Positions 34,146-44,556 are shown, numbered from the stretch's first letter. The stretch: DNA of 64,000 bases from AAA044-D11 sp965268555 (GCA_965268555.1 OZ254174.1:124001-188000); one strand, 5' to 3'. The notes: a model not told the origin generated them from the sequence alone. A program made the numbers and translations.

Positions 34146-35479
34146 CAACTCACGATTCATACGCATCAGCAACCGACACGACTGAAGGTCGTGTTTACTC
34201 TGTAACTGGCGGCGATTGGGATTCTTTAGTTACCGAAATCGGTCAGACTAAAGAAGAGCGCGTAGTTGTAAACATGGGGCCGCAACATCCATCAACTCAC
34301 GGCGTTCTACGCTTAGTTCTAGAACTTGAAGGCGAAACGATTACTGAAGCGCGCGCTGGAATTGGTTACTTACACACTGGTATTGAGAAAAATACGGAAT
34401 ATCGCACTTGGACTCAAGGCGTCACCTTTGTAACTCGCATGGATTACCTTGCACCTATTTTCAATGAGACTGCTTACTGCTTATCGCTTGAAAAATTACT
34501 TGGCATTACAAATGACATTCCAGAGCGTGCAAGCCAAATTCGAGTTTTGATGATGGAGCTCAATCGCATCTCTTCTCATATGGTGGCTCTTGGTACTGGC
34601 GCACTTGAACTTGGTGCACTTTCACCGATGATCTTTGCCTTCCGCGAACGTGAGAAAGTTTTAGATGTTTTTGAAATGATCTCAGGACTTCGAATGAATA
34701 TGGCCTATGTCCGACCTGGTGGAGTCGCACAAGATCTACCGAAAGGTGCGATCGCAAAAATTCGTGAAACCGTAAAAGAGTTGCGCCATAACTTTAAAGA
34801 TAATGAAAAATTGTTAGTAGGTAATTCAATCTGGATGATGCGCACCCAAGGAATCGGATATCTAGATCTTGCTGGTTGCACAACACTTGGAATTACTGGA
34901 CCAGTTCTGCGTTCTACAGGAATGCCATGGGATTTGCGTAAGACTGAACCATATTGCGGATATGAGAATTATGAGTTTGATGTAATCACCACTGATACTT
35001 GCGATGTATATGGTCGCTTCTTAATCCGGATGCAAGAACTTGAACAATCACTTCGCATAATTGAACAAGCTTGTGACAAATTAGAAAAATCTGAAGGTCA
35101 ACCAGTTATGGTTGCAGATAAGAAAATTGCCTGGCCATCACAACTTTCAGTTGGTAGCGATGGTATGGGTAACTCACTTGAACACATCCGCGAAATTATG
35201 GGAACTTCGATGGAATCATTGATTCACCACTTTAAATTAGTGACTGAAGGTTTCCGCGTCCCTGCGGGCCAGGCATATGCCGCAGTTGAATCACCACGCG
35301 GTGAAACTGGAGTTCATTTGGTTTCTGATGGCGGAACTAGACCTTACCGAGTTCACTTCCGCGAACCATCCTTTAATAATTTGCAAGCAACTTCGGCTAT
35401 GGCCGAGGGTGGAATGATTGCGGATGTAATCGGAGCAGTTGCATCAATCGATCCAGTTATGGGAGGGGTTGATCGCTAA
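34142..35479 (+). CDS. nuoD: NADH-quinone oxidoreductase subunit D
   Basis: A 445-residue 49-kDa type subunit forming much of the quinone-binding pocket with NuoB. The N-terminal NMGPQHPSTHGVLRL carries the quinone-contacting histidine, and the C-terminal GVHLVSDGGTRPYR and IDPVMGGVDR are typical. No hydrogenase nickel ligands are expected or seen. It overlaps nuoC by 4 and nuoE by 1 base. Confidence 0.97.
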   Translation: MTTHDSYASATDTTEGRVYSVTGGDWDSLVTEIGQTKEERVVVNMGPQHPSTHGVLRLVLELEGETITEARAGIGYLHTGIEKNTEYRTWTQGVTFVTRMDYLAPIFNETAYCLSLEKLLGITNDIPERASQIRVLMMELNRISSHMVALGTGALELGALSPMIFAFREREKVLDVFEMISGLRMNMAYVRPGGVAQDLPKGAIAKIRETVKELRHNFKDNEKLLVGNSIWMMRTQGIGYLDLAGCTTLGITGPVLRSTGMPWDLRKTEPYCGYENYEFDVITTDTCDVYGRFLIRMQELEQSLRIIEQACDKLEKSEGQPVMVADKKIAWPSQLSVGSDGMGNSLEHIREIMGTSMESLIHHFKLVTEGFRVPAGQAYAAVESPRGETGVHLVSDGGTRPYRVHFREPSFNNLQATSAMAEGGMIADVIGAVASIDPVMGGVDR

Positions 35480-36114
35480 TGGAATTTACTACTGATCAAT
35501 TAAAGATCATGGATTCAATCATTGCTAGATATCCAAGATCGCGTTCTGCTGTAATGCCACTTCTTCATTACGTTCAAGCTATCGATGGCTACATAACTCC
35601 ACGTGGAATTGAGATGATTGCCGCGAAATTAGATATTGCCGCCGCAGAAGTAACTGCAGTTTCCTCTTTCTATACCCAATATCGCACTGAACCTGCTGGC
35701 GAATATCATGTTGGCGTATGTATCAACACTCTCTGCGCGGTAATGGGTGGCGATGCAATTTATGAATCACTCGAAGATCATCTCGGAATTAAGAACCATG
35801 AAACAACTAAAGATGGCAGAGTTTCAATCGAAAGAATTGAATGTAATGCGGCTTGCGATTACGCACCCGTCGTAATGGTGAACTGGGAGTTTTACGACAA
35901 TCAAACTCCACAAAGTGTGAAAGATTTAGTTGATGCAGCACGCGCAGGAAAACCACCAGCACCAACTCGGGGTCCAAATACGCTTCGTACTTGGAAGCAG
36001 AATTCAGAAGTGCTCGCTGGCTTAAGTGATGGTCTGGCAAATGAGGGTGTCTCTGCAGGAGATGCTTCACTTCTTGGTTTGAAGATTGCGCGACTTGAGA
36101 AGGGTGGAAAGTAA
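35479..36114 (+). CDS. nuoE: NADH-quinone oxidoreductase subunit E
   Basis: A 211-residue 24-kDa type subunit that binds the [2Fe-2S] cluster N1a with C81, C86, C122 and C126 (VCINTLC and ECNAAC). It belongs to the NADH dehydrogenase module with NuoF and NuoG. The thioredoxin-like fold covers about 75-155; the C-terminal 50 residues are an actinobacterial-type extension. Confidence 0.96.
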   Translation: MEFTTDQLKIMDSIIARYPRSRSAVMPLLHYVQAIDGYITPRGIEMIAAKLDIAAAEVTAVSSFYTQYRTEPAGEYHVGVCINTLCAVMGGDAIYESLEDHLGIKNHETTKDGRVSIERIECNAACDYAPVVMVNWEFYDNQTPQSVKDLVDAARAGKPPAPTRGPNTLRTWKQNSEVLAGLSDGLANEGVSAGDASLLGLKIARLEKGGK

Positions 36115-37425
36115 ATGACATCAGCGAGCAAATTAACTCCTGTCCTCTCTGCTAATTGGGACGAGAAAGATTCATTTACTATTGAAGGATATAAGCGCAA
36201 TGGTGGTTACAAAGCTGTAGCAAAAGCCTTGGCAATGGCGCCTGACGAAGTAATTCAAGCGATAAAAGATTCTGGACTACGCGGCCGTGGTGGCGCTGGT
36301 TTCCCAACTGGAAGCAAGTGGGGTTTTATTCCGCAAGGCGATAACAAGGAACATTACTTAGTTGTTAATGCTGACGAATCAGAGCCAGGCACTTGCAAAG
36401 ATATGCCGCTGCTTTTAGCAAATCCACATGTACTTATCGAAGGAATGATTATTGGCTCATATGCAATTCGCGCTAATCATGCATTTATCTATCTTCGCGG
36501 TGAAGTTGTCCATGTATTTCGTAGAGTTCAACAAGCGATCGAAGATGCTTATAAAGCCGGATTGCTTGGCAAGAATATTGGCGGTAAAGGTTTTGATCTC
36601 GAGCTAACTCTTCACGCTGGTGCTGGTGCATATATTTGTGGTGAAGAAACTGCGCTCCTTGATTCACTTGAAGGATTTAGAGGGCAACCACGACTTCGCC
36701 CACCATTCCCTGCGATTGCAGGTTTATATGCAAAGCCAACTGTTGTGAATAACGTTGAATCAATTGCCTCAGTACCAGCAATTATTAATAATGGAATTGA
36801 GTGGTTTCAAGCTATGGGAACTGAGAAGAGCAAAGGCTTCACCCTTTACTCGCTCTCTGGCCATGTGAATAACCCAGGGCAATTTGAAGCACCTCTCGGA
36901 ATTACACTGCGCGAATTGCTTGAACTTGCTGGTGGTGTTCGTACTGGCCACAAACTTAAATTCTGGACACCTGGTGGATCTTCAACGCCAATGTTTACTG
37001 ATGAGCATTTAGATATTCCATTAGATTACGAAGGCGTTTCTGCGGCTGGTTCAATGCTTGGAACAAAAGCACTTCAAATCTTTGATGAGACAACTTGCGT
37101 AGTTCGCGCAGCACTTCGCTGGACCGAGTTCTACAAGCATGAATCTTGTGGAAAGTGCACGCCATGCCGTGAAGGAACTTGGTGGTTGGTTCAAATGTTG
37201 CATGACCTTGAAGATGGAAAGGGAACTGACGCTGATTTAACAAAGCTACTTGATCTCTGCGAAAACATTGCGGGCCGTTCGTTCTGCGCGCTTGCAGATG
37301 GCGCTGTTGCCCCAATCATGTCTTCACTCAAATATTTCCGCGATGAATACCTAGAGCACCAACGCAATGGTGGCTGTCCATTTGATCCAGTAGCTTCAGC
37401 GCTCTTCAAGACTGTAGGTGCATAA
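36115..37425 (+). CDS. nuoF: NADH-quinone oxidoreductase subunit F (NADH and FMN binding)
   Basis: A 436-residue 51-kDa type subunit that takes hydride from NADH. The glycine-rich NADH/FMN region GRGGAGFPTGSKW is at 57-69, and GAGAYICGEETALLDSLEG is further on. Cluster N3 ligands are C345, C348, C351 (ESCGKCTPCREG) and C391. The start follows the nuoE stop without a gap, and nuoG follows likewise. Confidence 0.97.
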   Translation: MTSASKLTPVLSANWDEKDSFTIEGYKRNGGYKAVAKALAMAPDEVIQAIKDSGLRGRGGAGFPTGSKWGFIPQGDNKEHYLVVNADESEPGTCKDMPLLLANPHVLIEGMIIGSYAIRANHAFIYLRGEVVHVFRRVQQAIEDAYKAGLLGKNIGGKGFDLELTLHAGAGAYICGEETALLDSLEGFRGQPRLRPPFPAIAGLYAKPTVVNNVESIASVPAIINNGIEWFQAMGTEKSKGFTLYSLSGHVNNPGQFEAPLGITLRELLELAGGVRTGHKLKFWTPGGSSTPMFTDEHLDIPLDYEGVSAAGSMLGTKALQIFDETTCVVRAALRWTEFYKHESCGKCTPCREGTWWLVQMLHDLEDGKGTDADLTKLLDLCENIAGRSFCALADGAVAPIMSSLKYFRDEYLEHQRNGGCPFDPVASALFKTVGA

Positions 37426-39765
37426 ATGGTTCCAGAACAAGCGCTCCTTGAAACCGAAGCACCGGTAGAAATGATTACTTTAGTTATCGATGGCTTTGAA
37501 GTTAGTGTTCCAAAAGGAACTCTTGTTATTCGTGCGGCCGAAAAACTTGGAATTCAAATTCCTAGATTCTGCGACCATCCACTTTTAGATCCAGAAGGCG
37601 CATGTCGTCAATGTTTAGTTGATATTGAAATCAATGGCCGTGCATTTCCAAAGCCACAGGCATCTTGCACAATTCCAGTAGAAAACAACATGATTGTTAA
37701 GACTCAACTAACTTCACCTGTTGCTGAAAAAGCACAAGCTGGAATTATGGAGTTCCTACTTATCAACCACCCATTGGATTGCCCAGTCTGCGATAAAGGT
37801 GGCGAATGCCCACTTCAGAATCAGGCGATGAGCAATGGCCGTCCGGATTCACGTTTTGAAGGCGTAAAACGCACCTTTGAAAAGCCAGTTCCAATCTCTT
37901 CACAAGTTTTGCTTGACCGCGAACGCTGCGTTCTATGTGCACGCTGTACTCGCTTTTCTGAACAGATTGCAGGAGATCCATTTATTACTTTGAATGAACG
38001 TGGCGCTCTGCAGCAAGTTGGAATTTATGCAGAAGAACCATTTGAGTCTTACTACTCAGGAAATACTGTTCAAATTTGTCCAGTTGGTGCCTTAACTGGG
38101 GCTTCTTACCGTTTCCGCGCCCGACCATTCGACTTAGTTTCTGTTGATTCTGCTTGCGAACACTGTGCTTCTGGTTGTGCAATGCGAACTGATATTCGCC
38201 GCGGAAAAACTCTGCGCCGCCTTGCTGGCGATGATTCTTCAGTAAATGAAGAGTGGAATTGCGACAAAGGTCGATGGGCATTTAAGTATTTAACAAGTAG
38301 AGAACGAGTTACCTCACCAATGATTCGTGGCGCAGATGGCGAATTGCATGAAGCCTCATGGCCAGAAGCAATTGCATTTGCCGCATCTGGTTTAAAGGGT
38401 AAGCGTGCTGGAGTTTTGGTTGGTGGCCGCGCAACCGTTGAAGATGCATATGGTTATAGCAAATTCGCACGAGTTGCTCTTGGGACAAATGACATTGATT
38501 TCCGATCACGTCCACATTCCGACGAAGAGACTTCTTTCCTAACAAGTATCGCTCTTACTTTGAAAACCACCTATAAAGATCTTGATAAGGCTGACAAAGT
38601 AGTTCTACTCGGCTTTGAACCTGAAGAAGAATCTCCAATAGTTTTCTTGCGAATATTCAAGCAAGTTAGAAAGCGCAAGCTTTTGGTTTTAAGCGATGCT
38701 CCTTATGCAAGCCGTGGTTCTGAAAAACTAAATGCAGAACTTATTTCAGATATTTCAGCAATCTCTGGCTTAACTTCAAAGAGCGTAATTTTGGTAGGCG
38801 AGCGATTAGCAGAGAAGGTCGGCGCACTTTCTTCAGCACTTGAGCTTGCCGAAAAATCTGGTGCAAAGTTAGCTTGGATACCCCGTCGCGCAGGTGAACG
38901 TGGTGCACTAATTTCAGGAGCGTTCCCAACACTTCTTCCAGGTGGCCGACCAGTATCTGATGCAAGCGCTCGAGTAGATGTTGCTGCTGCCTGGTCAGTA
39001 GATTCACTTCCAACAACTCCTGGTAGAACAACTTCTGAAATTTTACTTGCGCTTAGCGTTAAGAACTTGGACGCAGTAGTCGTCGGTGGCGTAGATCCAC
39101 TCGATATTTCTAATAGCGCGCTTACTCAACTGTTAAATTCTTTTGTAGTTTCGCTTGAAATTACCCATAGCGCAGTAACTGCTATTGCTGATGTTGTTCT
39201 TCCTGTTGCGGCAGTAATAGAGAAGAGTGGTTCATTCCAGGATTGGCAAGGAAGCGCTCGAACCTTCGAAAAAGCAATTGATGATTCGCTATCTAGAAGT
39301 GATGTTCGCATTCTTTCAATGATTGCTGATGAAATGGGTTCTCCAATAAATCTGCCAACTGTCTCAGCTACTGCTCGAGAAATTTCAGCACTAGGTGTTT
39401 GGGATGGCGCCGTTCCAGTATTTGAAAAGGCTGCAATTGAAAAAACAACTAGCTCAGAAGGAAAGTTGAACTTAACTTCATGGCGCCTATTGCTAGATCT
39501 TGGAACTCTGCAAGATGGCGAGGCGAATCTTGCCGGAACCGCACGTAAAGCGACCGCACATATCTCGCCTGCGAGAGCTGAAAAGTTAGGCGTTAAATCT
39601 GGCGATCAGATTTCAATCTCATCAGATCTTGGAAGTCTAAAACTTCCAATAACTATAAGTGCGATGTCAGATGATGCAATTTGGGTTCCTCGTAATTCAA
39701 TCGGATCACAAGTATTGGCAAACCTTGGCTTTGTGAGCGGCCCAGTTACGGTGGTTAAAGCATGA
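37426..39765 (+). CDS. nuoG: NADH-quinone oxidoreductase subunit G
   Basis: A 779-residue 75-kDa type subunit carrying several Fe-S clusters. Visible ligands: [2Fe-2S] N1b C49, C60, C63, C81; N5 H115, C119, C122, C128; N4 C168, C171, C174, C218; and an additional cluster of N7 type C244, C247, C251, C279 at the start of the molybdopterin-like domain. The N7 site, absent from many complexes I, is intact. The C-terminal half is a degenerate molybdopterin oxidoreductase domain, as usual for actinobacterial NuoG. Confidence 0.96.
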   Translation: MVPEQALLETEAPVEMITLVIDGFEVSVPKGTLVIRAAEKLGIQIPRFCDHPLLDPEGACRQCLVDIEINGRAFPKPQASCTIPVENNMIVKTQLTSPVAEKAQAGIMEFLLINHPLDCPVCDKGGECPLQNQAMSNGRPDSRFEGVKRTFEKPVPISSQVLLDRERCVLCARCTRFSEQIAGDPFITLNERGALQQVGIYAEEPFESYYSGNTVQICPVGALTGASYRFRARPFDLVSVDSACEHCASGCAMRTDIRRGKTLRRLAGDDSSVNEEWNCDKGRWAFKYLTSRERVTSPMIRGADGELHEASWPEAIAFAASGLKGKRAGVLVGGRATVEDAYGYSKFARVALGTNDIDFRSRPHSDEETSFLTSIALTLKTTYKDLDKADKVVLLGFEPEEESPIVFLRIFKQVRKRKLLVLSDAPYASRGSEKLNAELISDISAISGLTSKSVILVGERLAEKVGALSSALELAEKSGAKLAWIPRRAGERGALISGAFPTLLPGGRPVSDASARVDVAAAWSVDSLPTTPGRTTSEILLALSVKNLDAVVVGGVDPLDISNSALTQLLNSFVVSLEITHSAVTAIADVVLPVAAVIEKSGSFQDWQGSARTFEKAIDDSLSRSDVRILSMIADEMGSPINLPTVSATAREISALGVWDGAVPVFEKAAIEKTTSSEGKLNLTSWRLLLDLGTLQDGEANLAGTARKATAHISPARAEKLGVKSGDQISISSDLGSLKLPITISAMSDDAIWVPRNSIGSQVLANLGFVSGPVTVVKA

Positions 39766-40997
39766 GTACTGCACAAATACTTGCTACGGATCCTGGTTGG
39801 ATCTCATTAGTTAAAGGATTACTGATATTTATTGTTTGTGTTTTAGCCACCCTGATGTCAGTTTGGGGAGAGCGCCGAATCGTTGCTCGAATGCAACAAC
39901 GTCTCGGCCCTAACCGAGTTGGCCCATTCGGGTTAGTCCAGGCTCTTGCGGATGGCGTAAAACTTGCACTTAAGGAAGATTTGATTCCAAAAGCTGCCGA
40001 TCGAATTGTTTTTGTTATTGCACCAATAATTAGTGCAACAACCTGTTTCATGTCATTTGCAGTTATTCCACTCTCTGGAAAAGTCACACTGTTTGGCCAT
40101 GAAACTGTTATGCAATTAACTGATATTCCGGTCGGAGTTCTTTATGTACTCGCAATTGCTTCAGTTGGAGTTTATGGAATTGTCTTAGCTGGCTGGTCAT
40201 CAGGCTCTACATATCCACTTCTTGGCGGGTTGCGTTCTAGCGCCCAAGTAATCTCTTATGAAATTGCAATGGGACTCTCGCTGGTAGCGGTATTTATCTA
40301 CTCCGGTTCAATGTCGACCGGTGACATTGTTGCAGCGCAGAATAAATGGTGGTTCTGTGTAACTCTCTTCCCATCATTTGTTATTTATGCAATTTCAATG
40401 GTCGGTGAAACTAACCGCGCACCATTCGATTTAGCTGAAGCCGAAGGTGAACTTGTTGGCGGCTTCCATACCGAATACTCATCTCTAAAATTTGCCCTCT
40501 TCTTCTTGGCTGAGTATGTAAACATCGTTGCGGTTTCAGCTCTTGCGGCAACGCTATTCCTTGGCGGATATCACGCACTTCCTGGTCTTGGATTTACCGA
40601 GAGCTGGCTTGGCGGTTGGTTCACTGTTATTTGGTTCTTAGCAAAAGTCATATTCTTCTTCTTTATTTTCGTCTGGCTGCGCGGAACACTTCCAAGACTT
40701 CGTTATGACCAATTTATGAAGTTTGGTTGGAAAGTTTTGATTCCATTCTCACTTGCTTGGATCATGATTGTTTCTACGCTACGCGTGCTATCTCTCCAAG
40801 GCGCACCTCGAGCAGTAGTAATTGGTTTTGTTGTCGGCGTTGTCCTTCTTGTCTTTGCGGCATCAACTCTTATTGAATCTTCAAAGAAGCGCCGCATAAT
40901 TGCAGATTCTCTTGGCGAAGTTTCGGAACCCACATTCCCAGTCCCAGCTATTCCCGGGCAAAAAACAATCAAAAGAACGGAGCAACTAAATGGATAG
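39762..40997 (+). CDS. nuoH: NADH-quinone oxidoreductase subunit H
   Basis: A 411-residue membrane subunit of eight or more helices that closes the quinone cavity at the interface with NuoB/D. Conserved loops ERRIVARMQQRLGPNRVGPFG and ETNRAPFDLAEAEGELVGG, rich in acidic residues, are present. A hydrophilic C-terminal tail of about 50 residues follows the last helix. It overlaps nuoG by 4 and nuoI by 8 bases. Confidence 0.97.
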   Translation: MSTAQILATDPGWISLVKGLLIFIVCVLATLMSVWGERRIVARMQQRLGPNRVGPFGLVQALADGVKLALKEDLIPKAADRIVFVIAPIISATTCFMSFAVIPLSGKVTLFGHETVMQLTDIPVGVLYVLAIASVGVYGIVLAGWSSGSTYPLLGGLRSSAQVISYEIAMGLSLVAVFIYSGSMSTGDIVAAQNKWWFCVTLFPSFVIYAISMVGETNRAPFDLAEAEGELVGGFHTEYSSLKFALFFLAEYVNIVAVSALAATLFLGGYHALPGLGFTESWLGGWFTVIWFLAKVIFFFFIFVWLRGTLPRLRYDQFMKFGWKVLIPFSLAWIMIVSTLRVLSLQGAPRAVVIGFVVGVVLLVFAASTLIESSKKRRIIADSLGEVSEPTFPVPAIPGQKTIKRTEQLNG

Positions 40998-41592
40998 CCC
41001 ATTAACTCCGCGTTCAAATGATCTCGGTCTAACTGCTGCATCAAAGGCCAATAAGCCAATTGAAAATCAAGATGCAAAGAGTTTCTTTGCTCAGCTCCAG
41101 GGATTTTGGGTCACATTTATTACCATGTTTAAGAAAGTTAATACTGTTGAATACCCAGAAGTAAAAGAACCGACAGCGGAACGTTTCCATGGCCGCCATC
41201 AATTAAACCGTTATGACGATGGCTTAGAAAAATGCATCGGTTGCGAACTCTGTGCTTGGGCCTGTCCTGCGGATGCAATTCTTGTTGAAGGTGAATCAAA
41301 TACTGAGGAAGCGCGATTCTCACCTGGCGAGCGTTACGGCAAGGTTTATCAGATTAATTATCTCCGCTGTGTTTTCTGTGGTTTATGTATTGAAGCTTGC
41401 CCAACTCGTGCACTTACCATGACAAACGAATATGAATTAGCCGATGAGTCTCGCGCGAAGTTAATCTTTGAAAAGGAAGACCTTCTTGCGCCACTGAAAT
41501 CAGGGATGTTGCAACCACCACATCCAATGGCTCCAGGAACAACTCATATTGATTATTACCGCGGTGAGATTAAAGGCGGATCAAATGGCTAA
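40990..41592 (+). CDS. nuoI: NADH-quinone oxidoreductase subunit I
   Basis: A 200-residue ferredoxin-like subunit with clusters N6a and N6b. Ligands are C82, C85, C88 and C92 (CIGCELCAWAC), and C127, C130, C133 and C137 (CVFCGLCIEAC). It links NuoG to NuoB in the electron path. Its 3' end overlaps the nuoJ start by 8 bases. Confidence 0.97.
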   Translation: MDSPLTPRSNDLGLTAASKANKPIENQDAKSFFAQLQGFWVTFITMFKKVNTVEYPEVKEPTAERFHGRHQLNRYDDGLEKCIGCELCAWACPADAILVEGESNTEEARFSPGERYGKVYQINYLRCVFCGLCIEACPTRALTMTNEYELADESRAKLIFEKEDLLAPLKSGMLQPPHPMAPGTTHIDYYRGEIKGGSNG

Positions 41593-42367
41593 TCTCGCGC
41601 TAGAAGTAGGGCAGACACTTCAACCAGAAGCGGTTATGTTCTGGATACTTGCCCCACTTGCAGTTCTCGCTGCGCTTGGAATGCTCTTTGTTAAGAAAGC
41701 TGTCCACTCAGCGCTATTACTAGCCTGGGTAATGGTTACGCTTGCAATCTTCTACATCGCTCAAGATGCGCTCTTTCTTGGAATTGTTCAGATCGTTGTT
41801 TATACCGGCGCTGTAATGATGTTATTCCTATTTATTCTTATGCTAGTTGGTGTTGATAGTTCAGATTCATTAGTCGAAAATATTCGCGGTCAGCGTTCAG
41901 CATCAATCACAGCCGCAATCGGTTTAGGCGTACTAATAATCTCGCTAATCTCACGGGCAACTATTGGGGTTGAGGCAATTGGACTTCAAGATGCGAACTC
42001 TGCTGGAAATGTGCAAGGTATTGCCGAAGAACTTTTCACTAAATATGTCTGGGCATTTGAAGTTATTTCCGCACTTTTGATTACTGCTGCCTTGGGCGCA
42101 ATGGTCTTGGCGCACAGCACTTCAACTAAATCTCGTACCGCACAACGCGATCAATCGATTGCAAGATTCCGTGGCGCATCATTGGCAACCGCAGCAGGGC
42201 TTCCAGGTTCTGGTGTTTATGCTCGCCACAATGCAGTCGACGTTCCTGCGCTTCTCCCAGATGGTTCGCCAGCTCCTAGTTCAATATCTGCAACTTTGGA
42301 GGCGCGTGGCGACATGCTCTCATCAAAGCCATTTGAACTTGAAGCGAAGGAAGTGGAGGAGGACTAA
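41585..42367 (+). CDS. nuoJ: NADH-quinone oxidoreductase subunit J
   Basis: A 260-residue membrane subunit with five helices, including the ND6-type segment VQIVVYTGAVMMLFLFILML. The start ATG 41585 (MANLALEVGQT) lies within the nuoI stop region; a frame-open start at 41549 is rejected because it would lie deeper in nuoI. A long hydrophilic C-terminal tail of about 70 residues is present, as in other actinobacteria. Confidence 0.94.
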   Translation: MANLALEVGQTLQPEAVMFWILAPLAVLAALGMLFVKKAVHSALLLAWVMVTLAIFYIAQDALFLGIVQIVVYTGAVMMLFLFILMLVGVDSSDSLVENIRGQRSASITAAIGLGVLIISLISRATIGVEAIGLQDANSAGNVQGIAEELFTKYVWAFEVISALLITAALGAMVLAHSTSTKSRTAQRDQSIARFRGASLATAAGLPGSGVYARHNAVDVPALLPDGSPAPSSISATLEARGDMLSSKPFELEAKEVEED

Positions 42368-42667
42368 ATGGATATCTCAAACTATATTTATTTATCAGCC
42401 CTGCTCTTCATCATTGGCGCAATTGGTGTAGTCGTTCGCCGTAACGCAATCGTTGTATTTATGTGCGTTGAATTAATGCTTAACGCTGCGAACCTAGCCT
42501 TCGTGACTTTCGCACGAGTTCATGGAAATTTAGATGGCCAAGTTGCATCTTTCTTCACAATGGTTGTTGCTGCTTGCGAAGTTGTAGTTGGCCTAGCGAT
42601 CATCGTCACGATTTATCGCACCCGTCGATCAGCATCTGTTGATGATGCTAGTTTGTTGAAGCGCTAA
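42368..42667 (+). CDS. nuoK: NADH-quinone oxidoreductase subunit K
   Basis: A 99-residue three-helix membrane subunit. The two buried glutamates of the proton path, E35 in CVELMLNAANLAF and E70 in AACEVVVGLA, are conserved. It starts directly after the nuoJ stop and overlaps nuoL by one base (TAATG). Confidence 0.97.
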   Translation: MDISNYIYLSALLFIIGAIGVVVRRNAIVVFMCVELMLNAANLAFVTFARVHGNLDGQVASFFTMVVAACEVVVGLAIIVTIYRTRRSASVDDASLLKR

Positions 42668-44556
42668 TGACTATAAGTACAAACCTGGTTTATTTAATCG
42701 CGCTTCCACTCTTTAGTGCAGGCTTATTACTTCTTCTTGGCCGGATTGCCGATAAGTGGGGACATATTTTTGCAACTCTAGTATCCGCATCAGTCTTTGT
42801 AATTGGGTTATTCGAATTCTTCGCAATGCAAAACCGAGAAGGTGAAGCACGTGCGGCCACCCAGAAAATTTTTGAGTGGATATCAGTTGGCACTTTTAAG
42901 GTAGATGCTGCGCTCTTACTTGACCAGCTCTCAATCTGTTTTGTTCTGCTTATTTCTGGCGTTGGAACTCTTATCCATATCTATTCAATTGCTTATATGT
43001 CTCACGACCGAGACCGCCGTCGCTTCTTTGCATATTTGAATCTCTTTATAGCTGCAATGCTTCTGCTAGTTCTTGGAGATTCATATTTGAATCTTTACGT
43101 TGGTTGGGAAGGTGTAGGCCTTGCCTCATACCTATTAATTGGTTTCTGGAATCAGAAACCGGCCTATGCAACAGCGGCAAAGAAGGCTTTTGTCGCAAAC
43201 CGCGTTGGTGATCTTGGGTTGTCACTCGCAATCATGATCGCATTTACGCAATTTGGCACTGTAACTTTTGCTGGCGTTAAAGAGAGCGCATCAGGCGCTT
43301 CAGCAGGGGCGCTAACTGCGATTGGCGCGATGCTTTTACTTGCAGCTGCAGGTAAATCAGCACAATTCCCACTGCAATCTTGGCTTGGCGATGCGATGGC
43401 CGGTCCAACACCGGTCTCAGCACTTATCCACGCCGCAACTATGGTTACAGCTGGCGTGTACTTAATAACTCGCTCCAACTTTATTTTTGATGCATCACCT
43501 ACTGCCCAATTAATGGTTGTCTGCGTTGGCGCAATTACCTTGTTGTTCGGAGCGTTAATCGGTACCGCTAAAGACGATATTAAGAAAGCGCTAGCAGCCT
43601 CAACGATGTCACAAATTGGTTACATGATTCTTGCAACTGGACTTGGTCCAGTTGGATATGCCTTTGCAATCATGCACCTGCTAACTCACGGATTCTTTAA
43701 AGCAGGCATGTTCCTTGGTGCTGGATCTGTTATGCATGGAATGAATGATGAAGTAAATATGCGACGTTACGGCGCAATCGGCAAAGTTATGCCAATAACT
43801 GCCGCAACCTTCGGCCTCGGATATTTAGCAATTCTAGGAGTTCCACCATTCGCAGGTTTCTATTCGAAAGATAAGATTATTGAAACCGCATTTAACGCTG
43901 GCGGAATTGAAGGAATTCTTCTTGGGGGAGCAACACTTCTTGGTGCGGCAATTACAGCCTTCTATATGACTCGCGTAATTGTTTTAACATTCACCGGAAC
44001 AAAGCGTTGGGATGAGAACGCTCATCCACACGAATCTCCATTCTTAATGTGGGCGCCTATGGCGGTCCTTGCAATTGGCTCAGTTGCCTCTGGTTTCCTA
44101 CTGAGTTCCGGTAGCGCACTTGTGAATTGGTTGCAGCCAGTTGTTAATGAGCATCACGAGCATCACGAGCATGAGTTCTTGCCACCTATTGTTGTTTCAG
44201 CGATGGCCCTTACAGTCGTTGCTATTGGTGTTGCATTTGCGGTTATCAAATATCGCACTGTTCCAGTTGTTGCTCCAGATAACGTTTCGGTGTTTACAAA
44301 AGCCGCACGTAAAGATCTTTACCAGGATTCATTTAACGAAGCAGTATTTATGCGTCCTGGCCAGAAGTTAACTTCTGGTCTAGTTACAACTGATAACAAG
44401 GTAATTGATGGTCTAGTTCGAATGATCGGTTGGATTGTTCAGACTTCTGCATCATCACTGCGAACTATTCAAAATGGTTATGTTCGTAGTTATGCCTTGA
44501 TAATGGTTCTAGGCGTACTCGCGCTAGTGATTGCAGTTTGGATGGTAACGCTATGA
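42667..44556 (+). CDS. nuoL: NADH-quinone oxidoreductase subunit L
   Basis: A 629-residue antiporter-like subunit at the distal end of complex I, with about 14-16 helices and a C-terminal lateral helix. The conserved GWEGVGLASYLLIGFW, PLQSWLGDAMAGPTPVSALIHAATMVTAGV and HLLTHGFFKA are present. A loop at residues 495-502 reads EHHEHHEH and is encoded by a tandem 9-base repeat at 44149-44172. It overlaps nuoM by 4 bases. Confidence 0.96.
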   Translation: MTISTNLVYLIALPLFSAGLLLLLGRIADKWGHIFATLVSASVFVIGLFEFFAMQNREGEARAATQKIFEWISVGTFKVDAALLLDQLSICFVLLISGVGTLIHIYSIAYMSHDRDRRRFFAYLNLFIAAMLLLVLGDSYLNLYVGWEGVGLASYLLIGFWNQKPAYATAAKKAFVANRVGDLGLSLAIMIAFTQFGTVTFAGVKESASGASAGALTAIGAMLLLAAAGKSAQFPLQSWLGDAMAGPTPVSALIHAATMVTAGVYLITRSNFIFDASPTAQLMVVCVGAITLLFGALIGTAKDDIKKALAASTMSQIGYMILATGLGPVGYAFAIMHLLTHGFFKAGMFLGAGSVMHGMNDEVNMRRYGAIGKVMPITAATFGLGYLAILGVPPFAGFYSKDKIIETAFNAGGIEGILLGGATLLGAAITAFYMTRVIVLTFTGTKRWDENAHPHESPFLMWAPMAVLAIGSVASGFLLSSGSALVNWLQPVVNEHHEHHEHEFLPPIVVSAMALTVVAIGVAFAVIKYRTVPVVAPDNVSVFTKAARKDLYQDSFNEAVFMRPGQKLTSGLVTTDNKVIDGLVRMIGWIVQTSASSLRTIQNGYVRSYALIMVLGVLALVIAVWMVTL

